Assembly: GCA_963576725.1 (NCBI GenBank)
Contig: OY755242.1
Coordinates: 26,843,858 to 26,907,857, forward strand
Source: Azorinus chamasolen
Lineage: Eukaryota; Mollusca; Bivalvia; Cardiida; Solecurtidae
Length of the DNA stretch: 64,000 bases
Direction of reading: 5' to 3'
Positions within the stretch are counted from its first letter, which is position 1; every line of letters begins with the position of its first letter. Positions 1 to 9,579 of this stretch are shown here, piece after piece. The notes under the pieces were generated by a model, which was not told the origin of the DNA, ran no database searches, and was given only the letters and a program-made list of their open reading frames with translations. The position numbers and the translations under genes are program-made.

Positions 1-164
1 CAATTAATAGCTTCTTATCTGGACTAATACGGTTTTAAAAGGTTATCACACTTTCGATATCCCAATTCCTAAAGTTAAATATTCTATATTCTCTATTTAC
101 ATACATGCATACATGTATTTGTGAAGCCTCGTGTGTACCCCTTTTCCTAAAACATAATAACACA

Positions 165-401
165 TTAACTCATTCTCTCCTAGGCTATTTTTAGATCCAG
201 CCTTTTTAATTAATATACCGAAAAGAATCATTAACTAGAGAAAAGGAAAACTTTAGAATTTTGTAGTTTGAAACCATTGTGATAAATCAAGCATTTGCTC
301 CTATAGGAGCAAATGCTCTATTTATCACAATGGTTTCACAATGTGAATTTAATAGAGGCGCACAAATGCGTCACTAGGGGTGGTGGTGGGGGTGGGGTAA
401 T
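165..401 (-). mobile_element. TTAA MITE, family B
   Basis: Starts TTAACTCATTCTCTCC and has the 66-bp palindrome GAAACCATTGTGATAAAT... with apex GCTCCTATAGGAGC. The far end is expanded by a G-rich tract (about 377-398). Ends of the form TTAACCC with a TTAA target are typical of piggyBac-type MITEs. The paralogue is at 48,940-49,172. Confidence 0.8.
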
Positions 402-635
402 GTGTAAACGGTATTAACTGTTAGCATGCTTTGCGCGACATGACCATCATTTGCAAACAGTCTGGATCCAGATTAGATGCCGACAAACTCGCTGTATTAT
501 CGGTATTCAAGCTGCTTGACACCCGGTCAATAAATGTTGTGTTTGAACGAATCGGCCTTGAGGGCAAATTCTAACAAGTCAGTGTTTTCTTCAGCATAGG
601 AAGAGTTAATCTCATTTATTATTTTTGTTTGTCAG

Positions 636-725
636 CTGCTCATATGCTTAATGGTTGTCTACTGTGTGACTGCTCGAAGGCCACCGAAAAATGAATGTGC
701 TGGGAAAAAGGCAGAGGACTATTTT
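636..725 (+). CDS. Exon 2 of peptide gene copy 1
   Basis: Ninety bases, phase 0 at both ends, preceded by TTTTTGTTTGTCAG and followed by GTGAGTATT. It encodes the hydrophobic signal core (LLICLMVVYCVTA) and the start of the mature chain including the first cysteine (ARRPPKNECAG). Compared with 49405-49494 there are five replacement changes and one silent change. Confidence 0.75.
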
Positions 726-3700
726 GTGAGTATTAAATACAATAAACAGTGTTTGTTCGTGTAGTGGTCGCTTTGGAAAGGTTGTTCTCTGTCTAGAAAT
801 TTGCACATAACCCATTTTCTCTTACTGACGTTTTTAACGCCTCTGTAAAAGTCGTATTTTGAAATTATTGTGATAAATAGAGTTTTTGTGCCACATGAGC
901 AAATGCCCTGTTTATTACTTTTGTTTAAAAAGTACACAATTCTAAAGCATATTATCTGTCTAGAAAGATACTTTTCAATGATTTATTCAAAGAGGCTGTT
1001 TCTAACATTAGTAAAGCATGAGATGGGTTAACCCGTTTACCTCATTAATCACAGTAAAACCTCTCTATAACGACCACTAAATAGTGTTAATTAGTTGGTG
1101 TTTTTGGCAGATGGCTGCTTAAAGCAATGTGAAAGTAAAACAGAACGCTCCTCTAGGAGCGTTCTGTTTTACTTTCACCTTGCTTTAAGCATCCACCTGC
1201 CTTTAACACAAAATACTTGATGCAATTAAGTGGTCACTATAGAGAGGTTTTACTGTACAACTTTTAACGCATTTGCAAACAGAGCAGACCCAGATCAGAC
1301 GGCTCCTGTAGATCAGGGTCAACTCTGTTCACTTATGAAATATATTGTATTGTATATTCTCTGCCATGGTACACATTTGCTGTGTTTCTGTAATGCTAAT
1401 CAATATTCATGATGTCATTTCATCAATATTCATGGATTAATTGTTAAGACCTTAAAATATTGCCACGTACCAATGTATCCAAAATAGCTTTTATGCATTA
1501 ATTTCTATTTAATTTACTACCCGAGTGTCTAACGCTGCATCTTTGATTGATCCGAAATGATTGCTACACAATTACCATTGCCCCTATGTTAACACTGTCC
1601 CTGTTCTATATGTAGTCCAATTTTCAATACCTAATGAATATTCATAGACAAAATAGTTATAATGAAATAAGGAAAGTGGAACAATGTGTCCATTTTATAA
1701 AGTAAAGAAACAGACTATGAGCGGACAGAGCAGACTACGATTAGACGGCGCCTATAGGAGCCGTCTGACATCGGTCCACTCTGTTTGCAAATGCGAAAAA
1801 ACACATTTATATGAAGGCAAGGGTTAACACATTATCCCCTAGTGACGCATTTTTGCGCATCTATAGAAGTCACTATATGAAACCATTGTGATAAATAGAG
1901 CATTTGCTCCTATAGGAGCAATGCTCTATTTATCACAATGGTTTCAAACTACGAAATATATTCTAATTGTTTCCTTTCCTCTAGTTAATGCTCCTTTTCG
2001 GTAGATACATTCAAAGAGATGGGTCTAAAAAGCATAGGAGATAATGAGTTAAAATAACATAATGACTGCTCATATGTGGATCTTGTGCACTATTGGCAAC
2101 TTTCAATTCCATCTAGTATTTAAGAAACTGTTAACCAGGCTCCAGGCCACGTTACAAGTGGGGACAATGCACCATTGGATAGTTCGATCAAGGTCAATAA
2201 CCAATGGCAAATTCTAATTGTCCAGTGTAGTTTCATATTTCTGTCACCACTTAACGTTCGTGAACATGTTGAAGGTAAATGACCAATAACAAATTATGTT
2301 TGTTCAGTGTGGTGGCTTTTTTTGTCACCACGTATCCACTTAACATACGGGAAAATGTTCATGTATATATGTCACATAAATGATTAACTAGTTAGCGTTA
2401 CTCATTCGTAAATATGTTTGTGAATTAGCGTAATAAAATATCATAACGGGTCATTTTAAATACAGTAGAACTTCGATATTTCTAACTCTGATAACTCGAG
2501 CTTCGGCACAACTATGGCCTTCAAAAAATCAAAATACAGAATAGTTCTAAAGTGTATCACTTCGCATATCTAGAAACACGTGTGACAGTTTAATGCGGGT
2601 TTATTTAATGCTGAACGCTCCTACATGAACGTTCAGCATTACTTCAGACCTGCATTAAGCTGTAGACTTGAGAAATTTCCAGAAAAGAAATCGGAGATCC
2701 TGTTAACCCGAATTAATTTATATGGCCCCATGGAGTTTGAGTTATCTGTTCATCAACATGAACTTGTTCTCGAACGTTATGTGCTTAAGAGGTGGTGGAA
2801 ATATGTTCCTCAAACATTTCCCCCATTACGCACCGATTTATAAACGAACCATTCCAATATACTAAACTACGCACCTTTGCGGTTGTTTTAATGCCTGTAA
2901 TGCGTTATGTGTTGATTACAAACATTTATATAATACATAAATACTTAAACTGCTCTGATCTGTGAATTTGTGCTCCTTGGAGATGTCATGTAGATCAGAG
3001 CAGTTTAAGTATTTATGCATTATATTAATTCCCTATTTTGGAATATTTTCTTCATTGTGAATTTGTGCTCCTTGGAGATATCATCAGATCAGAGCAGTTT
3101 AAGTATTTATGTATTATATTAATTCCCTATTTTGGAATATTTTCTTCATTACAAACATTTAGTCACTTTACTTATATAACACGGTAAGCTAATTCTTGCG
3201 TTCAGTATTAAATAACCCTTTATCCCATGACTATTCATGAAAGAGGTAATGCATGAATGAATATTTATTAGCTTCATGTTTATAATGGTATATAACCAAG
3301 AAAGGCTTTAGCCCGTGTAAAATCTCTAGAATCAGATGTTTATACAGTCTATAACGACCACTAAATTATGTTAATTAGTTGGTATTTTGGGCAGGTGGTT
3401 GCTTAAAGCAATGTGAAAGTAAAACAGAACGCTCCTATAGGAGCGTTCTGTTTTACTTTCACCTTGTTTTAAGCATCCACATGCTTTTAACACAAAATAC
3501 TTGATGTAAATTATTGGTCGTTATAGAGAGGTTTTACTGTAGTTCAAACCCTGATAAGACGGCTCATAAAGGTCTGTTGGAGTCGTTTGATCCAGGTATA
3601 CTCTGTTTGTTAAATGTGTTTCTCTGGAGTAAAGGGTTAATTTCAGCTGACATTTTACAACAATGTTCTTCCTTTTTGTGTTCAACTGTTATCCACTATT

Positions 3701-5497
3701 TACATATGAGTAATCACAGATTAAGAAGTTAGAGAACTAGTAAACTCTTCATTCTGGTTCATTTTAGCCCTGCGATGATGGTCTTGGTATATGCAAGCCA
3801 GTGAAGGAAGACAAACCTGGCCTGGGCGAGGGGAGAATGATGTGGTGTGTATTTCATATGTTTGCTTTTTTAATTGTTCCCGCCAGCATAAGTAGGAATC
3901 AAAGCTAAAACAGAAAATTTAGTACTCTGAACGTTATTTGTCCTACATTACTGCCACATGTACTGTGTAATTGTTACCAATGTATCAATATTTTCCTTGG
4001 CTTATGCAAACAGGCTAAGCTTATCGTGAATATTTATGCACTTTTTCTAAACAAGTGTAGCATGACAACCTGTGCATCCTCTGATGACTCATCTCGTTCC
4101 ATGCTTATAATACTTAGTTCGTTCTCAAGTATTTGATTGGTCAGATTTGAGCATTTGGCTCAAATCTGACCAATCAAAAGCTTGAGAACATGGGCCCTGG
4201 TTATACACTGTTTGCAAATGGCATCAGTTACTTGTTTCCCGCACTGTAAGGGTTAAAGTATAGAGCAACTTTTTGTTGATTCGTTTTAATTGGTGATGAA
4301 CTATTTGACAAACAGTTCGGAATCTGATGAAACGTCGGACTAACGTCGCCTAACCTGCATTCAAGATTTACTTTACTATAAATATTAGACAAAAAAGATT
4401 GATGTTAACCATGTGAGCGATATAGGGTCGTAATGACTCTCTTGTTTGTACATTTTACACACGAGACATGGCTTATAGTTACAGCCAAGATGTAATATGT
4501 TGTATCATATGGTATAGATGCTATCTATATTATTTATTAACTTAACAGAGCAGACCTAATCAGCTGGGACATACAGAAGCCTTCCCGTCAGGGTCTACAC
4601 TATTTTCTGAATATCTTTGAAGTTATTCATTTACACTGTTTGTCTTTTAGGGTGGGGATGGAATAAGTGTGAGGTTGGGCGCCCATAAACCGGTTTAACC
4701 CCCCAGTGACGTTTGTCACTGACCGTTCCAAGGCGGTACTTCCATCTTCCTCCTATTGTATGTTTGTTTTGTCTTTGTGCGTCACTTGTTGTTTTTATAG
4801 TTATGTACATTTGCTGTTTCCTTGTGTTGCTGTTCGGGCGACTGTTTGTTCTGTATGTGGTGTTTCCTGCATGACTCATTTTTGTACTTGTATATACATG
4901 TATAATATAGATATGGGTTTGGTGCATATTTGTCTTTTGTCAGTGCTGCGAGTATTTTACAGAAGGCTCTAACAATACAGTGCTCCCTCTCTACAACGAC
5001 ACCCTTTGGAATATGAAGAGTGTATGTGTTGTTCAGAGAGAGTTGTTATAGGGAGGGAAAATCAAACATAATTAGCTTGTTTACAGATCACCAGATAAGG
5101 TGTAATTCGAGAACTAAAATCGCTATGCCTCAATCAAACCCTATGTTGTGACCACTCTTCAGAATCGTCACAAAGTGACGATTCTAAAGAGTGGTCACAA
5201 CATAGGATTTGATGGAGGCATAAAGAAAATACGATGGAAAAAAGTTGTTTCTGGAGCCATGTTGTTTCGGAACAGTGACATGCGTTGTTGTATGGAGGGA
5301 ATCGTTATTGAGAGGGCCGTTGTATGGAAGGAGCACTGTATTCATATATTCAGAACAAACAAGATATTAGTATTACAGAAACTTATCCAGGCGTACCTTA
5401 TTTCTGCAAAACAAAACAACAAACTTCATGATTATATGTAAAGACTATTCCTTTTTCTTGTTTCAGTGTTCACGGTAGCCATTCACCCGATCAATGA
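636..5497 (+). CDS. Small secreted four-cysteine peptide gene, copy 1 (exons 2-4; exon 1 outside window)
   Basis: Spliced gene, 5' partial. Exons are 636-725 (30 codons), 3768-3844 (77 nt) and 5467-5497 (to TGA). Acceptors are TTTGTCAG, TTCATTTTAG and CTTGTTTCAG; donors are GTGAGT and GTGTGT. Phases fit throughout: exon 2 is phase 0 at both ends and exon 3 ends on TG, completed to a Cys codon by exon 4. The product starts with a hydrophobic run (LLICLMVVYCVTA) typical of a signal peptide, followed by a charged mature part with four cysteines spaced C-X10-C-X6-C-X16-C. Exon 1 is expected to supply about seven residues, as in copy 2. AATAAA follows the stop by 24 nt. I do not recognise the family; extracellular defence, signalling or recognition roles are all possible. 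The paralogue keeps the same exons and stop with many amino-acid changes, so it does not look like a random open stretch. Confidence 0.72.
808..1031 (+). mobile_element. TTAA MITE, family B
   Basis: TAACCCATTTTCTCTTACTG to CATGAGATGGGTTAA; the palindrome has partly decayed (CTTTTGTGCC-type loop). Paralogue at 49,577-49,797. Confidence 0.75.
1052..1255. mobile_element. Pogo-like MITE, family P1
   Basis: The ends are inverted (CAGTAAAACCTCTCTATAAC / GTTATAGAGAGGTTTTACTG type) and flanked by TA. The centre is a palindrome of about 100 bp (GGCTGCTTAAAGCAAGGTGAA and its complement) with apex GCTCCTCTAGGAGC. CAGT ends with an ACCTC motif and a TA target are typical of pogo/Tigger relatives. It has no coding capacity. 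Confidence 0.85.
1257..1452 (+). mobile_element. TTAA MITE, family C, degraded
   Basis: AACGCATTTGCAAACAGAGC and AGATCAGACGGCTCCTGTAG, then AATATTCATGATGTC and a right end reading GTTAAGACC. The left terminus directly abuts the P1 MITE. Confidence 0.65.
1600..1827 (-). mobile_element. TTAA MITE, family C
   Basis: Contains AATATTCATAGACAAAATAG, the hairpin GACGGCGCCTATAGGAGCCG and GTTTGCAAATGCG, ending GGCAAGGGTTAA at 1827. The last TTAA is shared with the adjoining family B element. Confidence 0.78.
1824..2052 (+). mobile_element. TTAA MITE, family B
   Basis: TTAACACATTATCCCC to GATAATGAGTTAA, apex GCTCCTATAGGAGC. Its left half is missing from the right duplication copy (see 49,815-50,046). 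Confidence 0.8.
2463..2815. mobile_element. Pogo-like element, diverged, right end unclear
   Basis: CAGTAGAACTTCGATATTTC at the left, flanked by TA, and a hairpin GCTGAACGCTCCTACATGAA further in. No matching right terminus is clear. The right-copy counterpart (about 50,466-51,050) is split by the family C MITE at 50,609. Confidence 0.55.
2925..3162. repeat. Hairpin insertion with internal tandem repeat, left copy only
   Basis: ATTACAAACATTTA occurs at both sides (2917-2930 and 3149-3162); the right copy has a single one. The inserted piece holds a long hairpin (AATACTTAAACTGCTCTGAT and complement) and two copies of a segment of about 110 bp (TGTGAATTTGTGCTCC...TTTTCTTCATT). Confidence 0.75.
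3345..3539. mobile_element. Pogo-like MITE, family P1
   Basis: Same family as 1052-1255. The left end has lost about ten bases of the terminal repeat (CAGT joins directly to CTATAACGACC), while the right end is complete (GAGAGGTTTTACTG). Apex GCTCCTATAGGAGC. Confidence 0.82.
3768..3844 (+). CDS. Exon 3 of peptide gene copy 1
   Basis: Seventy-seven bases after the acceptor TTCATTTTAG, ending at TG|GTGTGT. It encodes PCDDGLGICKPV and a Gly/Lys-rich segment ending GEGRMM plus two bases of a Cys codon. Only one of the three frames is open. Four replacement changes and one silent change separate it from 51791-51867. Confidence 0.73.
4099..4202. mobile_element. Palindromic MITE, family J, one side eroded
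   Basis: CCATGCTTATAATACTTAGT, then stem GTTCTCAAGTATTTGATTGG and its complement, ending GAACATGGGCCCTGG. Counterpart 52,117-52,221. Confidence 0.65.
4640..4895 (+). repeat. Repeat H copy, specific to the left duplication copy
   Basis: Same sequence as 30,772-31,018 (reversed) and 45,222-45,445. The right duplication copy lacks it: the flanks join near 52,645-52,670, so it inserted after the duplication or was lost from the other copy. The open frames over it on both strands are coincidental. Confidence 0.65.
4978..5338. mobile_element. TA-target MITE, family I
   Basis: CAGTGCTCCCTCTCTACAAC at the left and the complementary CGTTGTATGGAAGGAGCACTG-type end at the right, flanked by TA (4976-4977, 5339-5340). 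The centre is a palindrome (TGTGACCACTCTTCAGAATC and complement). The right duplication copy has the empty site with a single TA at 52,732-52,733. Confidence 0.87.
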
Positions 5498-5542
5498 ACT
5501 TGACAATGCAGAACAGACTGGAATAAACCTAACAGATTGGTG
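5467..5542 (+). CDS. Exon 4 of peptide gene copy 1 with stop and 3' UTR
   Basis: The acceptor TTTTTCTTGTTTCAG precedes base 5467. The first base completes the split Cys codon; VHGSHSPDQ follows and TGA is at 5495-5497. AATAAA at 5522-5527 and a GT/T-rich run from about 5539 mark the likely 3' end. Another frame is open through this exon, but it needs a different donor for exon 3 and ignores the stop shared by both paralogues. Confidence 0.68.
5522..5527 (+). terminator. Poly(A) signal of peptide gene copy 1
   Basis: AATAAA, 24 bases after the TGA stop, followed about 12 bases later by a GT/T-rich tract (TGGTGTATGTTTTT) of the type that supports cleavage. The same signal sits at the same place in copy 2. 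Confidence 0.65.
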
Positions 5543-5833
5543 TATGTTTTTAGAATATTAACTTTGATAACAAGTTATACAAAAGAATTTGTGCAATAAT
5601 ATAGCAACAACGGGTTTGTTAAACAAAATAGTAATTTGAATTATTTCGTGTTGGCAGTACTGCTTACTGCTTAGAATTTGTTAATGCACTGGACAGGTTT
5701 TTTCCAAATACAATATGACAATCATAAATGCGTTTAATTTATTTTTACCCGAACTGACATGTTTTTAACGAAACCATTCATATCATATGACTCATTTGCA
5801 TAAAGTCATTTATAATTAGCGTATTGCAAACGT

Positions 5834-6080
5834 TTAACCCTTTCACCGCCGATGTCGCATAAATGCACCACGACAAATAGTGCAGTCCCAAATCAGACGC
5901 CGCCTTTCCAACGCGTCGTCTGATCAGGGACTTCACTTTTTGTCTCAATCTCTGTTTCTATATCTGTGCTTTTTTCCTTTGAAATTTGCATTTATTTATC
6001 TAATTTCCTTATTGTACCGAATGATTTAACAAAAAATGGATTGCAGACGACAATTATAAATTTGGCGCCGAAAGGGTTAA
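5834..6080 (+). mobile_element. TTAA MITE, family E
   Basis: TTAACCCTTTCACCGCCGA to GGCGCCGAAAGGGTTAA with a hairpin around CAGACGCCGCC. The apex differs from families B and C. Paralogue at 53,231-53,475. Confidence 0.8.
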
Positions 6081-6449
6081 ATCGTCATTTCCATCCAGAC
6101 CCTATGTTGTTACCAATCTTTAGACTCGCTTCGGGCGGTCATTTCATAAGGTTTTATGGGATGAATGATGCGCATCTTATTAATGGTTTTGTCTGTGTCT
6201 TTGTAAAGATGTAAGCACGTGGTATTCGGGCTTAGTCAACCATTTCTCTGTTCTATGTTTGATCGAAATTTAAATACCTACTGAATATTCATGGTCAAAA
6301 TAGTTATGCTGAAATCTGGAAGGTGAAACACTGTGGCCATTTTAGAAAGAAAATAATCAGAATCCCATCAGCAAATAGAGCAGTTCTGGGTCTACTCTGT
6401 TAGCAAATGCGTGGAAAAGTGTTTATAAGAAGTGTTTACATGAATGAAA

Positions 6450-7320
6450 CCGGAACCGTTCTCATGCTAAGAGTGTTCTAACTGATATCCAGCTTGGGTC
6501 CAATTGAGACAAGTTGTTTGACACTCAATCAAAACTTTCTCAAAGGTCTGAAAAGATCCGAATTCAGCCCAACATTCAGCAGATCCGAAATTGAGTTGAC
6601 ATTTTTGCAACACGAGAAGGGTTAACAGAGCGAGCCATTTCAAACTTAGATTAAATAGCATATTGCTTAAGGCTCGCCAAAATCTAAAATGTATGCCACC
6701 CGTAGTTCTATCTAGCAGAGTAATATTATTACGGGAATATATAGAATATTGTTTTGTTTTATCGGAGGTATGAAACACATCTTGGTCACACTGTTTGAAA
6801 CCGAGAAGCAGTTTCATACTAAAGTGTGACCAAGGTTGTTTTACACCGCCATGAAAACAAAAAATAGTCTATGTATTACTTATAATTAAATATGATTATT
6901 GAATGTAAGAATGAAATTGAAAAAAACCTCACAAATCATTGGTTTATTTTCAACATTTAAAACTGATTCATATAACTGCGGACGAATACAAAGTAGTCCC
7001 GGCAAGGCATGGCCTAAATATTTTTCACGGGACTATGAAAAATAATACAGCAAATCAAAGCTCACCACAGTAATAAACACGAACACTTATCAAAGTATTT
7101 CAGATTAGATAAGAATTCCATTTAATCAATGAGAATGAGCAACAGTTAAACTATCCCGACTTCTATCAGAATGTTAATCAACCCACAAAATCGTGTTTTA
7201 TTTTTTCCTATACATGTCAAATGTGGAACAAAATATCGGAATGTACGTTTGTTTATCTTATGTCCACGACTACGCGATATTACGTCATGGTCATGGCATA
7301 ATTTCTTAACAATGTGTTAA
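6450..7320. other. Intergenic stretch with an imperfect palindrome
   Basis: Conserved with 53,840-54,660 in the other duplication copy. Around 6,770-6,830 an imperfect palindrome (ATGAAACACATCTTGGTCAC and CAGTTTCATACTAAAGTGTG) is present in both. No coding exon or RNA gene is supported. Confidence 0.5.
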
Positions 7321-7321
7321 G

Positions 7322-7690
7322 CATTGGGCACTTATAGGGCGCCCAAGTAGGCAAAAACGTTATTCTGCAAATTACCGCTTAGTACCGCTTGGCATGTTTA
7401 GGGCGCCATACTGTACACATAGTGTAACAAAGAGCACTTGAAGAGCACTAAACTGTAAAGTACCGTTTAGTACAGCTTGACATGTTTAGGGCGCCATACT
7501 TTGCACATAGTGTAACAAAGTGCACTTGAAAAGTATCAAACTGTATACATACAGTACCTTGGAACACATTTACATTCACAGAAGGCCTACTTTTGATAAC
7601 ACCGGGCACTTATAGGGCGCCCAAGTAGGCAAAAACGCTATTCTGTAAAGTACCACTAAGTACTGCTTGGCATATTTAGGGAGCAATACT
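7322..7690. repeat. Tandem array (CACTTATAGGGCGCCCAAGTAGG units)
   Basis: Two full starts of the unit (GGGCACTTATAGGGCGCCC at 7327 and 7609) with an inner partial repeat (TACCGCTTAGTACCGCTTGG, TACCGTTTAGTACAGCTTGA). The right copy (54,672-55,150) has three unit starts, so copy number differs between paralogues. Confidence 0.75.
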
Positions 7691-8199
7691 TTACATAGTT
7701 TAAATAAATACCTAGACACATGGTTACCCTTTGACAAAGTATGACATGCAAAAAGGCTGGTTCAAATCAGACGTCTCATATACGATTCATCTGATCGGGA
7801 TCTGCATTGTTTTCTAGCCAAAATACAATTTTCGAATTAGACTCGGATCGGGGTCTATGCCGTCTTTGTGACATTAACTTGCCTTGTTGTATGCTTATGA
7901 TGTTAACCTTTGTAATAACTGCATTGCATATATTAAATCTTACTGGTTTAAGACGGTATTGACCAGGATCAGATGCCACACATATGAGACATCATACCGG
8001 GGTCTACACTGTTTCCTAGTGATTTGTTTTCTTATATATGATTGTTTTTGGTTAGATTAAAGTATACCGGCGTCATGTGACAGACTTTTACCATTTAATT
8101 GTACATTTTATGCGAACAAGTACTTGGACTCAATTAAAAATGCAACAAAGTGCATGTATTGCATGATTGATCTGTGGTGTCTGGTTTATTTTTCTCTTT

Positions 8200-8400
8200 C
8201 GACACTTATTGTGAATCATCCATGCGATTACATTTCTCATTTCGAATCCCGGTCTGGGCATTTGGATTTCATGCGAGAAAGCCTTCCAGCTGGCTTGCGG
8301 TAGGTCGGTGGATCTACCTGGGTGTTTTTCTGTGCACGAAAAATGCAATTTGTTCCTTGCACAGTAGAACCTCTGGGACCTTACCCCTAATTTAATTAAC
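8200..8400. repeat. Dispersed repeat with the CATTTCGAATCCCGG motif
   Basis: CACTTATTGTGAATCATCCA, TTTCGAATCCCGGTCTGGGC and CCAGCTGGCTTGCGGTAGGT recur at 55,680-55,860. The GGTC/TTCGAATCCC piece resembles a pol III B box, so a SINE relic is possible. The open frames on both strands are also kept in the right copy but end differently, and I do not call them genes. Confidence 0.45.
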
Positions 8401-8484
8401 AGGACATCCTGGTGTGACCGGAATACTGTTAAAACTTCGTAAAACCCGATACAAATCAAACCAAATCATTTCGATGGTCATAAT

Positions 8485-8869
8485 CAGGCGCGGATTTAGA
8501 GGGGCGGAGCCGGCGTACGCCCCCCCCCCCTAAAATTTCCAAAACAATTGTTTACTTTTTAGTAATGTTTTAGATCTATATACAGTAAAACCTCTCTATA
8601 ACGACGACTAAATTGTGTTAATTAGTTGGTATTTAGAGCAGGTGGCTGCTTAAAGCAAGGTGAAAGTAAAACAGAACGCTCCCATAGGAGCGTTCGGATT
8701 TACTTTCACCTTGCTTTAAGCAGTCACCTGCCTTTAACACAGCTCTTTTTCAACGTGTATTACAAACTCACTCTTTATTTATGTCATCAAACATAAAAAT
8801 CTACGCCCCACCCCCCTTCCAAAATAAAATCTAACCCCCACCTAATCTGAAATCCTGGATCCGCACCTG
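8485..8869. mobile_element. hAT-like MITE with a P1 MITE nested inside
   Basis: Ends are CAGGCGCGGATTTAGAGG and the complement of CCTGGATCCGCACCTG, a terminal repeat of the CAGG-GCGGAT type used by hAT-like MITEs. No clean 8-bp duplication remains. A P1 MITE (8583-8742) is inserted within it, its right end truncated. A C-run (8520-8531) lies near the left end. The same nested pair is in the right copy at 55,963-56,333, so the nesting predates the duplication. Confidence 0.65.
8583..8742. mobile_element. Pogo-like MITE, family P1, truncated, nested
   Basis: Left end and palindrome are intact (CAGTAAAACCTCTC, apex GCTCCCATAGGAGC); the sequence stops at CTTTAACACAGCTC, without the right terminal repeat. 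Nested in the hAT-like element. Confidence 0.8.
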
Positions 8870-9248
8870 ATAATAAAAGTAAGTGTACTTGAAATAAAAT
8901 TCATATGATAAGATCTACCTGTCTGCACTCAGAGACATTTTATATTCTCGTCTGCTGCAATTCTAAAAAAAATTGTGTTCGGTAAATTAAGCAAAAGGTA
9001 CTCAGTAAAAAATGCTGCTTATTTCTGTGTTTTAATTTTCACGTCCTTTCAAAAATATATGGATCCTGGTAAGAGTAGGATTACACTTCGTCTTCTCATG
9101 ATCCCAAGTATGTTTATGCGAAAGAAGTAAATGAAAATTTATGTTAGAAATAATAGCACCGTGGCCATAAATGAGTAGTTTTATAATGGCACGTGAACAC
9201 ATATTTTGGTCATGGTAGTAGAAGGTGTAGAATCAGATGCAGTAGCCC

Positions 9249-9527
9249 TTAACCCATTCCCTCATTTAATCCATTCCCTCATTTAACCCATTCCCTCATT
9301 TAACCAATTCCCTCCTATTGACGACTTTTGACGACTCTGTAAAAGTCACTATGTGAAACCATTATGATAAATAGAGCATTTGCTCCTATAGGAGCAAATG
9401 CTCTATTTATCACAATGGTTTCAAACTACAGAATTCTAAAACTTTCCTTTTCTCTAGTTAATGATCCTTTTCGGTAGATTTATTCAAACAGGTTGTATCT
9501 AAATATAGCCTATGGGGTAATGGGCTA
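9249..9527 (+). mobile_element. TTAA MITE, family B, with tandemly repeated left end
   Basis: The left terminal motif (CCATTCCCTCATTTAA) is repeated about four times before the body, which has a perfect apex (GCTCCTATAGGAGC) and ends near CTAATT. A second family B left end (9527-9580) follows and breaks off at GAAACCATCACG. The right duplication copy has three left-end repeats instead of four. Confidence 0.8.
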
Positions 9528-9579
9528 ATTCATTCCCTCCTATTGACGCCATTTGTAATATCTGTAAAAATCATTTTGA

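Noticed and set aside
1230..1412. Open frame containing ADPDQTA
   Set aside because: ADPDQTA-type peptides recur wherever a family C MITE arm is translated (also near 7776, 11081, 17471, 43686); it is the hairpin arm, not a gene.
5148..5441. 97-codon plus-strand frame
   Set aside because: Mostly the palindrome and right end of the family I MITE; absent as a frame in the right copy.
5467..5542. Alternative reading of exon 4 (FTVAIHPINEL) as an internal exon
   Set aside because: Open in both copies, but it needs a different exon 3 donor phase; the phase-consistent reading gives a shared TGA followed by AATAAA, which is simpler. Kept as a possibility only.
8130..8459. 109-codon minus-strand frame and overlapping plus frame
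   Set aside because: Lies in a dispersed repeat; the paralogue at 55,613-55,840 diverges in frame length, and no domain or splice evidence is seen.
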